Positions 16,400-25,153 are shown, numbered from the stretch's first letter. The stretch: DNA of 64,000 nt from Bacteroidia bacterium (GCA_030427905.1 JAUICL010000002.1:434001-498000), one strand, 5' to 3'. Notes: a model not told the origin generated them from the sequence alone. Numbers and translations: made by a program.

Positions 16400-17253
16400 T
16401 GAAAAACACAGTTAGATTAACCAGTATTTTGCTCTGCTTGCTTTCATTGAGTGCTAGCAGCCAAAATTCCCTACTCTGGAAGATTGAAGGCAAAAATATC
16501 GAGACTTCATACCTTTTTGGAACAATTCACGTCATGCCTGCAGCTCAATTCGAAATTAAAGAGAAGGTAGTAACTGCCTTTGAGAATTCGGATCAGCTTG
16601 TCATGGAGTTGGACATGAGTAAGCCCGGCATGCAGCTCGAACTCATGCAGTATGCCATGATGAATGATGGGTCTAAGCTCAGCGAAATGTTGAGTCCTTC
16701 AGCATTTCATGTCATTGACTCCATGATGGTCGCTAGCTCTGGGATGGGCTTAATGGTGATGAACAATATGAAGCCTTTTATCATTTCTTCATTTTTGCTA
16801 AACGCAGTGATTGGTAACGATGTAGGGAGCTACGAGATGAGCTTGACTGAGATGGCTTTGAAAGATTCCATTCCAATTTTTGGACTTGAATCGGTTGCCG
16901 AGCAAATGGCCGCTTTTGATAGTATTCCGATTGCGCAACAGATCGAAGGTTTGGAGACTTTCGTAGACGATATGGATGAACAGTCTCAAATGTACGCAGA
17001 TATGGTAGCTATGTACGTGGCTGAAGATGTCAATGGTTTGTACGAGCTGATTTCGGAAGAAATGGATTCTGACACCGAAGGTGAGTTTCTGCTCCAGCGT
17101 CGAAACGAAAATTGGGTCCCGATTCTGGTCGACGAAATGTCTAAGTCTTCAGCATTTATTGCTGTAGGAGCTGGGCACTTGGGTGGTGAAAACGGACTGA
17201 TCGAATTGTTCCGTGAGCGAGGCTACACACTGAGTCCGGTACTTACTCCTTAA
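16399..17253 (+). CDS. TraB/GumN family protein
   Basis: From the ATG at 16399 the product has 284 residues with a signal peptide (MKNTVRLTSILLCLLSLSAS). An upstream TTG would add four residues, but the ATG overlaps the previous stop and is preceded by GGAGAG. Both family GxxH motifs are present: SYLFGTIHVMP near the start and AVGAGHLGGENGLIELF near the end, with the ME(L)D acidic box between. TraB/GumN proteins are predicted metal-dependent hydrolases related to the Tiki/PrgY proteases; the substrate is unknown. Its 3' end overlaps the convergent methyltransferase gene by 11 bases. Confidence 0.88.
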   Translation: MKNTVRLTSILLCLLSLSASSQNSLLWKIEGKNIETSYLFGTIHVMPAAQFEIKEKVVTAFENSDQLVMELDMSKPGMQLELMQYAMMNDGSKLSEMLSPSAFHVIDSMMVASSGMGLMVMNNMKPFIISSFLLNAVIGNDVGSYEMSLTEMALKDSIPIFGLESVAEQMAAFDSIPIAQQIEGLETFVDDMDEQSQMYADMVAMYVAEDVNGLYELISEEMDSDTEGEFLLQRRNENWVPILVDEMSKSSAFIAVGAGHLGGENGLIELFRERGYTLSPVLTP

Positions 17254-18037
17254 CGGCCTTTAGCGCATAGACCAATGGGATTTTATCTCCCATTTTCTCG
17301 ATACGATGTTTTCCCTTTTCCACTTCTACCGTGTCTTTAAAGCACGGGTAGGGGCTGTAGTCGTATTCGTTGAAGAAGTTGACACTTAAGCCGGCCTTTT
17401 GAAGCGCGCGGAATACTTCGCCTAGACTGTGGTTCCAGCTGACATACTTGGTCTTGATTGGGGCTGATGTATCCGCATATGTACCTTCTTCAGTTTCTTC
17501 AATAGGCTCAGACTTGAAGTATCTGTATTTTACTTCATTAAAATCATCATCAAACATCCATGCCACAGGGTGAAACTCCGCCATGACAAATTCACCACCA
17601 GGTTTGAGAGAGTCAACAATCACCTTGGCCCATTTATCCAGATCTGGTAGCCAGCCGATGGTTCCGTACGATGTGAATACGACATCAAATTGATCGTTCA
17701 AAACGCTCCGCGTGGAGTATACGTCCGTAGCGAAAAACCGAACGTCGAGTTTCAGTCTTTCCGCTAGCGATTTCCCAACTTCTATCGCTTCATCAGAAAG
17801 GTCTATTCCCGTTACCTGCGCACCCATTCTGGCGAGTGAAAGGCTATCTTGACCAAAGTGACATTGCAGATGAAGCAGTGTTTTGTTCCGGACATCGCCC
17901 AATAGCGGAGCTTCGATATCGTTGATGGAATTCCAGCCAGCCAGAAAATCATCCATCCGGTAGAAATCTGATTCTAAGTGGGACTCAACACGTTGGTTCC
18001 ACGATTCTTTGTTAATGCTAAGGTATTGATCGACCAT
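17243..18037 (-). CDS. Class I SAM-dependent methyltransferase
   Basis: From the ATG at 18035-18037 the protein has 264 residues; a TTG two codons upstream is also possible. The Rossmann motif I is LLHLQCHFGQDSLSLARMGA (about residues 54-73), followed by the acidic motif II VTGIDLSDEAI and motif IV DVVFTSYGTIGWLPD. This pattern with HLQCHFGQDS is a distinct subgroup of small-molecule methyltransferases. The substrate cannot be told. No signal peptide, so it is cytoplasmic. It is a single gene facing the TraB unit. Confidence 0.88.
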   Translation of the reverse strand: MVDQYLSINKESWNQRVESHLESDFYRMDDFLAGWNSINDIEAPLLGDVRNKTLLHLQCHFGQDSLSLARMGAQVTGIDLSDEAIEVGKSLAERLKLDVRFFATDVYSTRSVLNDQFDVVFTSYGTIGWLPDLDKWAKVIVDSLKPGGEFVMAEFHPVAWMFDDDFNEVKYRYFKSEPIEETEEGTYADTSAPIKTKYVSWNHSLGEVFRALQKAGLSVNFFNEYDYSPYPCFKDTVEVEKGKHRIEKMGDKIPLVYALKAVKE

Positions 18038-18093
18038 TGTCAAGCTTGATTCAAAAGCTTGAAGTTCGAGAATTTAAATGGGATTTCAGGTTT

Positions 18094-18963
18094 TTACTTG
18101 GGTGAAACACGCGCTCCCTTAGCTAAAGGGAAGTTTAGTCCGAAGACAATATTGTATTGACTGAAGAAGAAGTGCTGGCTAGCATGATCGGCTTTGTCGT
18201 GCGTGATGCGGACCTGGGGCATATGAATAAATCCACCTTTAATTTCTCCTTGAACAAAAAAGTAGTTCCAAAATGTCACGCCCAAGCCTACCACACCGTC
18301 AAATCCATATCCAGCAATGTTGAAATCATCATATCTTTCTTGGCCTAGAAAAGTCGCATTGGTTTTGGGTAAGAGTACAGCAGCTCCTAGCCCTGTGGTG
18401 AGATCCACAGCCAGAAAACGCCATCTGAGCACATTATCTAGCCTTCGCAGTTCCAGGTTGGTATAATTGAGCCCATCGGTATGCTCAAATTGGAGTAGGT
18501 CAGGAGAGACCACAATCAGCTGGTCGTTATATGCACCGTCGTAAATAGTCCCTGAGCCAGAAATTTCGCCATCTATTGTAGCCACCTGATCGGCTACCAT
18601 TACATATTTCATATGATCTAAGCCGAATGAGATACTCATCTTCTCAGAGAAAAAATACCCTACACGAAAGTTGAATTGAGGAATTGTGATGGTACTAAAC
18701 CGGAAGTAGTCTTTCGAAAAATGGCTTTGACGATCGGTGGCTTTCACACGTTTTAAAACAAAGTCGTAGTTCTCGCCTTGGAAGTGAATATTTGATTTGG
18801 TGTAATCACTGTAATTCCAGCCCCAGTACAAAAATCCCTGACCTTTGCGGTTGGTTTGGCCAAACCAAGACAATTCTTGGCCAGAAGCAAAATGTCCAAA
18901 TAAAATAGCAAAAGTGAATACCAGTAGCTTTCGTAGGAAACTGGTATTATGCGATGAAGTCAT
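18094..18963 (-). CDS. Predicted outer-membrane beta-barrel protein
   Basis: The 289-residue protein has a signal peptide (about residues 1-28, ending FGHFASGQ) and alternating aromatic strands throughout: GQGFLYWGWNYSDYTKSN, FNFRVGYFFSEKMSISFGLD and FGLNFPLA near the end. The length and strand count suggest a 10-12-stranded barrel. I recognise no enzyme residues. It is separated from the SIMPL gene upstream by about 37 bases and is probably cotranscribed with it. Confidence 0.72.
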   Translation of the reverse strand: MTSSHNTSFLRKLLVFTFAILFGHFASGQELSWFGQTNRKGQGFLYWGWNYSDYTKSNIHFQGENYDFVLKRVKATDRQSHFSKDYFRFSTITIPQFNFRVGYFFSEKMSISFGLDHMKYVMVADQVATIDGEISGSGTIYDGAYNDQLIVVSPDLLQFEHTDGLNYTNLELRRLDNVLRWRFLAVDLTTGLGAAVLLPKTNATFLGQERYDDFNIAGYGFDGVVGLGVTFWNYFFVQGEIKGGFIHMPQVRITHDKADHASQHFFFSQYNIVFGLNFPLAKGARVSPK

Positions 18964-19000
18964 TTCCCTTTAAAAGCTGCCAAAGATAACTGAAATCAGA

Positions 19001-19711
19001 TTAGTTTTTCTTGCCAATTATCCAGGTAATAAACACGCTTTTCTCAATACTGATTTCACTGGGGTTCAGCGAAATTGCCCCACCAGCATCATCGGCCATC
19101 TTGGCAAACTCTGCGCGCATCAGTGGGCCAGTAGAAATTTGATTGTCTGAATATCGGAGTTCCTGAATATGAGATAGACCAACTTCTGCCGCGTTCGCCA
19201 GCACTTCAGCTTTGCTTTGTGCATCTCTTACAGCCGTTTCCATCGCCTGAGTTTCAAGACTCTCTTTCTGCTCTTCTGAAAGGGCAAAGCTCAAAGAGTA
19301 TCCAAAACTATATTCGGGTTGGCTCAACACTTTGATCAGATCGCCGAGCTCATCCGCGGAGGTGCCCATCTCGAGACTGACCGACATGTTTCCTACATAA
19401 CCCACGCGCACGCGCTGATTGTTTTGATACTGGTAATCGTCGTCAATACGAACTGAGTTTGACTTGATTTCTTTTTCATCAAACCCAACTTTTACGAGCG
19501 CTTTCTTAAGACTTCGGTATGTCGATATTAGTTTGTCATTACAGCTTTGGTATTCTGCATCTCGTGCGTCTACAGGGATTCGAACGATCGTTTTCTCAGG
19601 CGTAGCCTTGATCGATGCTTTTCCTTCTACCACAATTGTAGCAGGAGATACTTGAGCTATAGCTGGTTGAAGCACTATGAACAGCAGAAAAAGTGAAATA
19701 TAGAATCGCAT
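19001..19711 (-). CDS. SIMPL (DUF541) domain periplasmic protein
   Basis: The 236-residue protein begins with a signal peptide (MRFYISLFLLFIVLQPAIAQ), followed by the typical opening ATIVVEGKASIKATPEKTIV and YRSLKKALVKVGFDEKEIKS, and the C-terminal part SKAEVLANAAEVGLSHIQEL. These identify the SIMPL/DUF541 family, which includes E. coli YggE and BP26. These proteins form envelope channels or oligomers linked to oxidative-stress resistance. A consensus -7 element lies 27 bases before its start. Confidence 0.9.
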   Translation of the reverse strand: MRFYISLFLLFIVLQPAIAQVSPATIVVEGKASIKATPEKTIVRIPVDARDAEYQSCNDKLISTYRSLKKALVKVGFDEKEIKSNSVRIDDDYQYQNNQRVRVGYVGNMSVSLEMGTSADELGDLIKVLSQPEYSFGYSLSFALSEEQKESLETQAMETAVRDAQSKAEVLANAAEVGLSHIQELRYSDNQISTGPLMRAEFAKMADDAGGAISLNPSEISIEKSVFITWIIGKKN

Positions 19712-19737
19712 GGTATTTTATTGATAAATAGACGTAG

Positions 19738-19745
19738 CAAATCTA
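19738..19745 (-). promoter_or_regulatory. -7 promoter element of the SIMPL gene
   Basis: On the minus strand TAGATTTG matches TAnnTTTG exactly and stands 27 bases upstream of the SIMPL ATG. The -33 part is not clear. Between it and the divergent thioesterase gene lies a 6-bp inverted repeat ATAAGG-ACATT-CCTTAT (19769-19785) that could be an operator. Confidence 0.5.
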
Positions 19746-19823
19746 CGGATTACAAAATGATATCTGGAATAAGGACATTCCTTATGAATTCGGTCTAAAT
19801 TCGTTTTTAATAATAATTAGCGG

Positions 19824-20222
19824 ATGAATTTTAGAATGCGAAAATGGGTAAAGCCCGAAGATTTGAATCCAAACGGAACGCTTTTTGGCGGGCGCTTGTT
19901 GGAATGGATTGATGAAGAAGCAGCACTTTACACGATTGTTCAACTGGAAAACAGGAAGATCGTTACCAAGTTTATGTCGGAAATCAATTTTATTCAAGCA
20001 CCTGTGCAAGGCGACATTATTGAGATGGGAATTGATGTTGTGAAGTTTGGCCGAACATCTCTCACGCTGCGCTGTGTGGTCAGAAACAAAATGAATCAGG
20101 AAGAAGTGTTGAGAATCGAGAATATTACAATGGTAAATCTCGGTGATGATGGAAAGCCGGCTCCACACGGAAAAACCAAAAAGGAATTTGTTTCCGAGCG
20201 CTTGAGAAATAGCCAGCTCTAG
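19824..20222 (+). CDS. Hotdog-fold acyl-CoA thioesterase (YciA-like)
   Basis: The 132-residue protein shows the family core LNPNGTLFGGRLLEWIDEEA (residues 13-32), in which the Asn/Gly-rich loop and the Asp/Glu on the central helix form the active site, then SEINFIQAPVQGDIIEM. It hydrolyses acyl-CoA thioesters in the cytoplasm; chain preference cannot be read. An ATG four codons later is an alternative start. The stop overlaps that of the convergent gene at 20219. Standing alone, its pathway is unknown. Confidence 0.88.
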   Translation: MNFRMRKWVKPEDLNPNGTLFGGRLLEWIDEEAALYTIVQLENRKIVTKFMSEINFIQAPVQGDIIEMGIDVVKFGRTSLTLRCVVRNKMNQEEVLRIENITMVNLGDDGKPAPHGKTKKEFVSERLRNSQL

Positions 20223-21514
20223 AAAGGAAGTTTTTCCCGTAGTAAATGCCAGGTCTTTTCGTCGATGGGGGTTTGGTAGAGATAGTAAACGAAACCGTCG
20301 TAGATCTTTACATTTCGGGCAAATGGCTTGTCTAGTTTGTAGGGTGCTCCCGTACTTCCATTGATTTTATTGAGTTGGCGAACGAAGGTATGCCCCCCCG
20401 TTTTGTGGACAGTGTACAGCTCTTCAGTCACTTGGTCTTGACAGTTCTTTACGAATTCTTCCTTGGTCAATTCATCGTGGTAAACACCAGTTGAATCAAA
20501 TGGATCAGCAAATTGATTGTGCTTGTACAACATTTGACTAAAATGATCAAAAACAAGAATCGTATCTCCATGGGTAAAAGCTGGAGAATAGGGTTTGTCC
20601 AAATTTCTTCTCTGGTAATAGCTTCGCACAAGTGGCGCAAAATATTTTGCGGATATGCCTTGCTCATCTTCCCACTTGTCTACTAATGCCATCTCCGATT
20701 CACTCAGCATCGAAAAATCGTCGTCGATGTAATTGAAGTAGTCGTAATTCTTCACATTTCTATATACGCGCTTTCTACCCGAATTGTCCAATACTACGTG
20801 CTGAACGATGGGAATGGCATCGTGCGAGATTGTTGCCAAATAGTTGTCATTAAACTTGGTATTCGGTCGTTTGTTTGGATCTAAGTAGTCATGGCTCACC
20901 ACCCGGTAGGCATATTGATTTTCGTCATTGGTGTAGATCTCGGTGGCAATATCGCGTCCTAGTAAAAAAATGTCGTTTTCGGGACTCACCCATATTTGTC
21001 GAATATCGTTGGGCATGACAAGTCTCTGAACCAGTTCCCCATAGCGGTAAACACTGAGGACACAATTCTTGAGATCACGGTTCTTCATGTGTTCCTGCTT
21101 CATATAGGTCGCTACAAAGAGCATTTCTCCCTGAAAAGCATAATCTCGCACATGTTCGAAATGATTGTCAACAATCGATTCGGAATTGTTCTTCTCAATG
21201 ACGTTGGCTTTGTACTGTGAAGTAGGCGTTAAGTAAAACTTCTGACCAGCGCCTTGTGGAACCTTTTTCGAACTAATGATTTGATTGTCGAATCGGGGGT
21301 GGTATATCTCGAGGGGTTCGTCTGATTTTATAGCAAGGTTAAACTTTCCATTTCGATCGGTTTTCACCGACTTTATTCCAGATCGAACTACCGCTTTGTA
21401 TAGAGGTTTTTGGCTCGAGCCTGAATACACCGTCCCGCTGAGCTGTCCTTGTGCAAAACACATATGCCCTAAGCACAGTGCTCCAATAACCGATGTGAAA
21501 ATGACGCCTCTCAT
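20219..21514 (-). CDS. Secreted protein with carboxypeptidase-regulatory-like domain and propeller-like body
   Basis: I use the ATG at 21512-21514, which opens the signal peptide MRGVIFTSVIGALCLGHMCF; a TTG two codons upstream is the alternative. Residues about 25-95 form a CarboxypepD_reg-like fold (GTVYSGSSQKPLYKAVVRSG, VKTDRNGKFNLAI). The remaining 330 residues have repeated beta segments (NDIFLLGRDIATEIY, KIYDGFVYYLYQTPID) as in six-bladed propeller proteins of Bacteroidota. No T9SS sorting domain is seen, so a periplasmic or outer-membrane-bound location is likely. Function unknown. Confidence 0.75.
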   Translation of the reverse strand: MRGVIFTSVIGALCLGHMCFAQGQLSGTVYSGSSQKPLYKAVVRSGIKSVKTDRNGKFNLAIKSDEPLEIYHPRFDNQIISSKKVPQGAGQKFYLTPTSQYKANVIEKNNSESIVDNHFEHVRDYAFQGEMLFVATYMKQEHMKNRDLKNCVLSVYRYGELVQRLVMPNDIRQIWVSPENDIFLLGRDIATEIYTNDENQYAYRVVSHDYLDPNKRPNTKFNDNYLATISHDAIPIVQHVVLDNSGRKRVYRNVKNYDYFNYIDDDFSMLSESEMALVDKWEDEQGISAKYFAPLVRSYYQRRNLDKPYSPAFTHGDTILVFDHFSQMLYKHNQFADPFDSTGVYHDELTKEEFVKNCQDQVTEELYTVHKTGGHTFVRQLNKINGSTGAPYKLDKPFARNVKIYDGFVYYLYQTPIDEKTWHLLREKLPF

Positions 21515-21587
21515 ACTCAAATTTAAGGATTACTCTTGAATTCGATTCTACTGGTAAACAAGGCACAAAAATTAATCCAAACTAAAA

Positions 21588-21608
21588 AGACCCCGATGGG
21601 GTCTCTTT
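21588..21608 (-). terminator. Intrinsic terminator after the LuxR-type gene
   Basis: A 7-bp stem AGACCCC (21588-21594) / GGGGTCT (21598-21604) with a GAT loop is followed on the minus strand by TTTTT. It lies about 110 bases after the stop of the LuxR-type gene at 21719. The gap between also contains hairpins: GGTGAG/CTCACC (21621-21651) and GCGG-T-GATTG/CAATC-CGC (about 21705-21727), so the 3' UTR is well structured. Confidence 0.75.
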
Positions 21609-21718
21609 AGTTTCTGTTTCGGTGAGTGTAACTCGGAAAACTCGCCTCACCCAATGTGGTAGCATTAGATGTGGCACGGATTTGGGCTCAATTTGTCTCA
21701 AGCCGCGGTGATTGGTCG

Positions 21719-22306
21719 TCAATCCGCGCCATTTTGTTCTCCGAGATGATTGGCTAGCCAACTCAAAAATTTGACTTCATTATGTGATCCAATTTTTTGA
21801 ATTTTCTTTTTTGCATTTTTTCGGTGATTCTTCACCGTTGTTTCACTGATTCTCAGAATGCCTGAAATGTCCTTCGATGTACGTCTTTCGCTTACCAGCA
21901 CCATCACTTGCCTCTCTCTAAGAGTTAGGTTCTCATATACATTTTTGAAGGCCAGGGCTCGAGAAAGGGTGTTGTCCTTCGAACTTGAGACGTCAAAATT
22001 GACGTCGTTCAAATCGAGAAACATATTGATTTCTTTATCAGAGTTTTCAACCGGTACTCTAAATCGGAGTGCGTTTTTAGGAAGATTGTCTCGTTTCAAT
22101 TTCAAGTTGACAAACTCTAAATTCACCTTCTTTTCTTGACGCTCCAATACACGATTGGATTCCGGATCAATCAAAATGCCCTCCACCGGGTCTGTAGCGA
22201 AGTGTATGTGTCGAAAGTTTTGATCGGCAATTGCAATTACTGCCGAAAAGGCGGTAGAGAGCATTTTCATTGATCCGTATAATTCTGATTCCGTTTGGTT
22301 CTGCAT
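21719..22306 (-). CDS. LuxR-type transcriptional regulator without receiver
   Basis: From the ATG at 22304-22306 the protein has 195 residues; a GTG 22 codons upstream is possible. The C-terminus (about 130-190) is a LuxR helix-turn-helix: LTLRERQVMVLVSERRTSKD then RISETTVKNHRKNAKKKI. The N-terminal 125 residues show no receiver motif (no DD pair, no phospho-Asp) and resemble a PAS-like sensor only loosely. It is read away from the sensor-kinase block at 22493-25120 and may regulate it. A hairpin lies in its upstream region (22383-22398). Confidence 0.82.
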   Translation of the reverse strand: MQNQTESELYGSMKMLSTAFSAVIAIADQNFRHIHFATDPVEGILIDPESNRVLERQEKKVNLEFVNLKLKRDNLPKNALRFRVPVENSDKEINMFLDLNDVNFDVSSSKDNTLSRALAFKNVYENLTLRERQVMVLVSERRTSKDISGILRISETTVKNHRKNAKKKIQKIGSHNEVKFLSWLANHLGEQNGAD

Positions 22307-22382
22307 GGCAGTTTTTACTTTCGACAAGCCAAATGTACACCGCCACTTGATTGAAACAGGTGATGAAATCACGGGAATGAAC

Positions 22383-22403
22383 AGGGTGTTTTCACCCTTT
22401 TTT
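22383..22403 (+). terminator. Terminator-like hairpin with no plus-strand gene before it
   Basis: AGGGTG (22383-22388), a TTTT loop, CACCCT (22393-22398) and a run of six Ts make a textbook intrinsic terminator for plus-strand transcription, yet no plus-strand gene ends here: the nearest one stops at 20222. Read on the minus strand it would be a short hairpin with an AAAA loop in the leader of the LuxR-type gene. It may protect the 22493 operon from read-through antisense to the LuxR gene, or end a short RNA. Confidence 0.5.
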
Positions 22404-22492
22404 AAATTAATGGCAAAGCCATATCATTGCATGAATTCCCAATTCGCTAAAACATACTTTATAAATTAATACAGATTAAACTTCATTCTTGC

Positions 22493-22876
22493 ATGTCGCA
22501 GAAGATCTCCCCAAAAACAGCTTGTTCATATTTTAGAACGTATCACAACAATCCATCTCAACCCAAATTAAGGAATGCGACAAATGTTATTGACCTTATG
22601 ATTCTTGAAGGGACTGATATAGAGTACCTGAAAAAGAAGGCTGGAGCTAACTATTACGGCATTGCCGCTGTACCAGCGCATAACACAGTTACCAAAAGTG
22701 ATACGATAATCCTTGTAGCGCTAACTCGTGACCCCAAAACGGGTGAAATAGATTTGGTTCTTCCGGCAAGTGATCCGAATTCTAATGATTATATAGTTGA
22801 TGATACATTGGTCGGTCCACCATACAATATGGGTAATAACTTCAATAGATTACATCTTATTGATTGGGGATGTTAG
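22493..22876 (+). CDS. Hypothetical protein, 127 residues
   Basis: I do not recognise this protein. It has no signal peptide or membrane segment. The middle is hydrophobic beta-like (ANYYGIAAVPAHN, DTIILVALTRD) and the end is Pro/Asn-rich (VGPPYNMGNNFNRLHLIDWG) with a final Cys. An ATG with a TACTTTA -7-like element about 38 bases upstream supports expression. It precedes a membrane protein and a histidine kinase/response regulator pair in the same direction (gaps of 73-100 bases or less) and may be part of that sensing unit. Confidence 0.6.
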   Translation: MSQKISPKTACSYFRTYHNNPSQPKLRNATNVIDLMILEGTDIEYLKKKAGANYYGIAAVPAHNTVTKSDTIILVALTRDPKTGEIDLVLPASDPNSNDYIVDDTLVGPPYNMGNNFNRLHLIDWGC

Positions 22877-22975
22877 CCTTGATTCTCAATAATTAACTTC
22901 GAATTTGATGATCTGGCAAAACAGCCGACCATCGGAAGCTAGATTAAATTGTCGAATCTTTCAGATTTGTATTGG

Positions 22976-23656
22976 ATGTCCCTGCAAATAATCAATGTAT
23001 ATTTAATTTATGGTCTCTGTTTAGCTTTGTTTGCAGTGCTTGTAGCTAAATGGAAACGGCTACCAAACTCGCTCCGGGCATTTGCATTTTATTGCTTTTT
23101 TATGGCAGGATTTCAAATTTTTGCACCATATTTCCTGAGGGCTTATGGCGAAAATGTTTCCTACTACGGCTTGGTGAATAATGTCTATTTAACTTTTGTT
23201 TATTTGACAATACGCAACCTCCTGAAAACCCAATCTCTAAGGCGGATTGTCGATATGCTTGGCGTGATTTCGGTTCTCGGTTGCACGGTTATGTCCATTC
23301 TGGTATATGGAGATCCGGTAGTAGGATACCAACTAAGATTGGTTTACTCAATTATTCTTGTGCTATTTGGATTGATTTATTTTTATGACTTACTCAAGCA
23401 CGTAAGTCAGAAGAGTTTGTTTAAACGATGGGACTTTATTCTTGTTGGAGCATTTTTCTTTTATAACCTTTCCAGTCTTGCTAATCGCTTTATCGTCTGG
23501 ATATCCTTGAAATTAGAAGTAAATGTTGGGCAAGCCAATTATATCAACCTTGTTCTCTACGATATCGAGCTCGTACTCTTTACATATGCCATTTGGCTCT
23601 ATTTTCGAGAAATGCATGAAAATGGAGAAGGTAAACTCCGGACTGCGGTAGATTAA
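22976..23656 (+). CDS. Multi-pass membrane protein, candidate sensor partner of the downstream kinase
   Basis: The product has about 226 residues from the ATG at 22976 (a TTG at 22949 would add nine). It has six or seven hydrophobic segments: VYLIYGLCLALFAVLVA, FAFYCFFMAGFQIF, NVYLTFVYLTI, LGVISVLGCTVMSILVY, LVYSIILVLFGLIYFY, FILVGAFFFYNLSSLA and YDIELVLFTYAIWLYF. No transporter or enzyme motif is visible. It ends 43 bases before a kinase that has only one membrane helix and no sensor domain, so a role as the membrane receptor of that kinase is a fair inference. Confidence 0.72.
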   Translation: MSLQIINVYLIYGLCLALFAVLVAKWKRLPNSLRAFAFYCFFMAGFQIFAPYFLRAYGENVSYYGLVNNVYLTFVYLTIRNLLKTQSLRRIVDMLGVISVLGCTVMSILVYGDPVVGYQLRLVYSIILVLFGLIYFYDLLKHVSQKSLFKRWDFILVGAFFFYNLSSLANRFIVWISLKLEVNVGQANYINLVLYDIELVLFTYAIWLYFREMHENGEGKLRTAVD

Positions 23657-23699
23657 TATTTAATAAAATTGCACTAGAAGATTTTCTAGTTTAGCGGCG

Positions 23700-24485
23700 A
23701 TGGAGGCTAACGACTTTGTATTCGCGATAATCGTATCAACAATCATTTTAATCATGATTGTCGGATTCTTCGTGGTCTTTTTCGTGCTTTATCAAAAGCG
23801 TCAGAAAGAGAGCTTGCTCAAACAAGCCAAGTTAAAGGAGGCGTTTAGTGTCGAGTTGATGAACACGCAAATTGAGCTCAAGGAAGAAGTGTTTAAGCAG
23901 ATTTCTCAAGAGATTCACGACAATGTAGGTCAGAGCCTGACTTTTGCTAAAATGCAGCTAAACTATATTCAATCTGACGGAGATAAGGAAAAAGCCGTGT
24001 CTGCGAAGGAGTTGATTACCCGATCGCTTTCAGACTTGAGAGATCTCAGTAAATCCTTAAATGGGACATACATCTTAAACGAAGGCTTGGAAAATGCTAT
24101 CCAGCGAGAGCTGAACTACATAAAGCGCACGGGTGAAATGAAATGCGAACTTCGAAATGGTCATTTCACTTTTCAGTTGGATGAAGGCGTTGAGATCATT
24201 TTGTTTCGCTGTGTACAGGAGTGTTTGAGCAATGCCGTGAAATACTCACAAGCATCGGAGATCATTGTCACAATAGAACAAATTGATGATCGACTTCTGT
24301 TCACCATAGCAGATAATGGGGTAGGGCTTCCAGAAGATTGGCGCGAAAACACGGGCGTAGGTATGGTTAGCTTAAAGAAGCGGGTTGAATTGCTGCAAGG
24401 TGAATTGAATATTGATTCTAAACCCCAAAAGGGCACTAAAATTTCTATAAATTTACCAGCAATTAACCTGGAACCCACATTGTGA
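23700..24485 (+). CDS. Minimal NarL-type sensor histidine kinase
   Basis: The 261-residue kinase has one N-terminal transmembrane helix (about 9-31), a short coiled coil, a HisKA_3 helix with phospho-His73 in QISQEIHDNVGQSL, and a HATPase domain (LSNAVKYSQASE N-box, TIADNGVGLPEDW, GVGMVSLKKR). There is no extracellular domain, so the signal must come through a partner, most simply the membrane protein just upstream. Its stop overlaps the GTG start of the response regulator gene (GTGA). Confidence 0.92.
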   Translation: MEANDFVFAIIVSTIILIMIVGFFVVFFVLYQKRQKESLLKQAKLKEAFSVELMNTQIELKEEVFKQISQEIHDNVGQSLTFAKMQLNYIQSDGDKEKAVSAKELITRSLSDLRDLSKSLNGTYILNEGLENAIQRELNYIKRTGEMKCELRNGHFTFQLDEGVEIILFRCVQECLSNAVKYSQASEIIVTIEQIDDRLLFTIADNGVGLPEDWRENTGVGMVSLKKRVELLQGELNIDSKPQKGTKISINLPAINLEPTL

Positions 24486-25120
24486 AAATAGCCATAGCAG
24501 ACGATCACAACTTAGTAAGAAACGGTATAGCCGACCTTTTGAGACATGAAGGATTGGAAGTGGATTTCTTAGCATCGAATGGAAAGGAGATGTTGGATTA
24601 TGCCATCGACAACAATCCAGACGTTGTTTTGATGGACATCAATATGCCACTCATGGATGGATGGGAAGCTACGGAAGCATTAAAAAAGGAATGTCCCAAT
24701 GTGAAGGTGATTGCTTTGAGTGTCCTCGATGATGATTTATCAGTAATCAGAATGCTTCGGGCTGGGGCAAGGGGGTATTTACTCAAAGACTCCGAGCCCA
24801 AAGAACTGGTCAAGGCGATAAATACGGTTTACGATTCCGGTTATTACCACACCGATTTTGTTTCAAGCCGTCTTATGAAGGTGGTTACAGGTGGCGAAGC
24901 CAATGGTGAAATCCACGCAATGGATGCACTCACTGATCGCGAAATGGAGTTTCTTAAATTCACCTGTAGTGAATTGACGTATAAAGAAATAGCCGACAAA
25001 ATGTTCCTAAGTCCGCGCACAATCGATGGCTACCGCGATTCACTCTTCAATAAATTAAATATCAAGAGTAGAGTAGGGCTGGTGCTTTACGCTATCAAGC
25101 ACCGCATTGTAGAAGTATAA
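24482..25120 (+). CDS. NarL/FixJ-family response regulator
   Basis: The 212-residue protein has a receiver with D7-D8, phosphoacceptor D52 in LMDINMP and lysine in GYLLKDS, followed by a LuxR helix-turn-helix (LTDREMEFLKFTCSELTYKE, SPRTIDGYRDSLFNKL). It uses a GTG start inside the stop region of the kinase gene, which is its evident partner. The overall design matches the 420-2983 pair, but the receivers differ clearly. Confidence 0.94.
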   Translation: MKIAIADDHNLVRNGIADLLRHEGLEVDFLASNGKEMLDYAIDNNPDVVLMDINMPLMDGWEATEALKKECPNVKVIALSVLDDDLSVIRMLRAGARGYLLKDSEPKELVKAINTVYDSGYYHTDFVSSRLMKVVTGGEANGEIHAMDALTDREMEFLKFTCSELTYKEIADKMFLSPRTIDGYRDSLFNKLNIKSRVGLVLYAIKHRIVEV

Positions 25121-25126
25121 AGCATA

Positions 25127-25153
25127 AAAAAGGCTGCCCATGGCAGCCTTTCG
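25127..25153. terminator. Bidirectional terminator after the kinase/regulator operon
   Basis: A-rich sequence, the stem AGGCTGCC (25131-25138), a CAT loop, GGCAGCCT (25142-25149) and TT form a hairpin shared by the response regulator gene and the convergent PLP-enzyme gene. A TTTTT run lies a few bases later. Confidence 0.85.

Noticed and set aside
22307-22372. N-terminal extension of the LuxR-type regulator from a GTG start at 22372
   Set aside because: The extra 22 residues are not part of any recognisable domain and the ATG at 22306 is a more usual start; kept as an alternative only.
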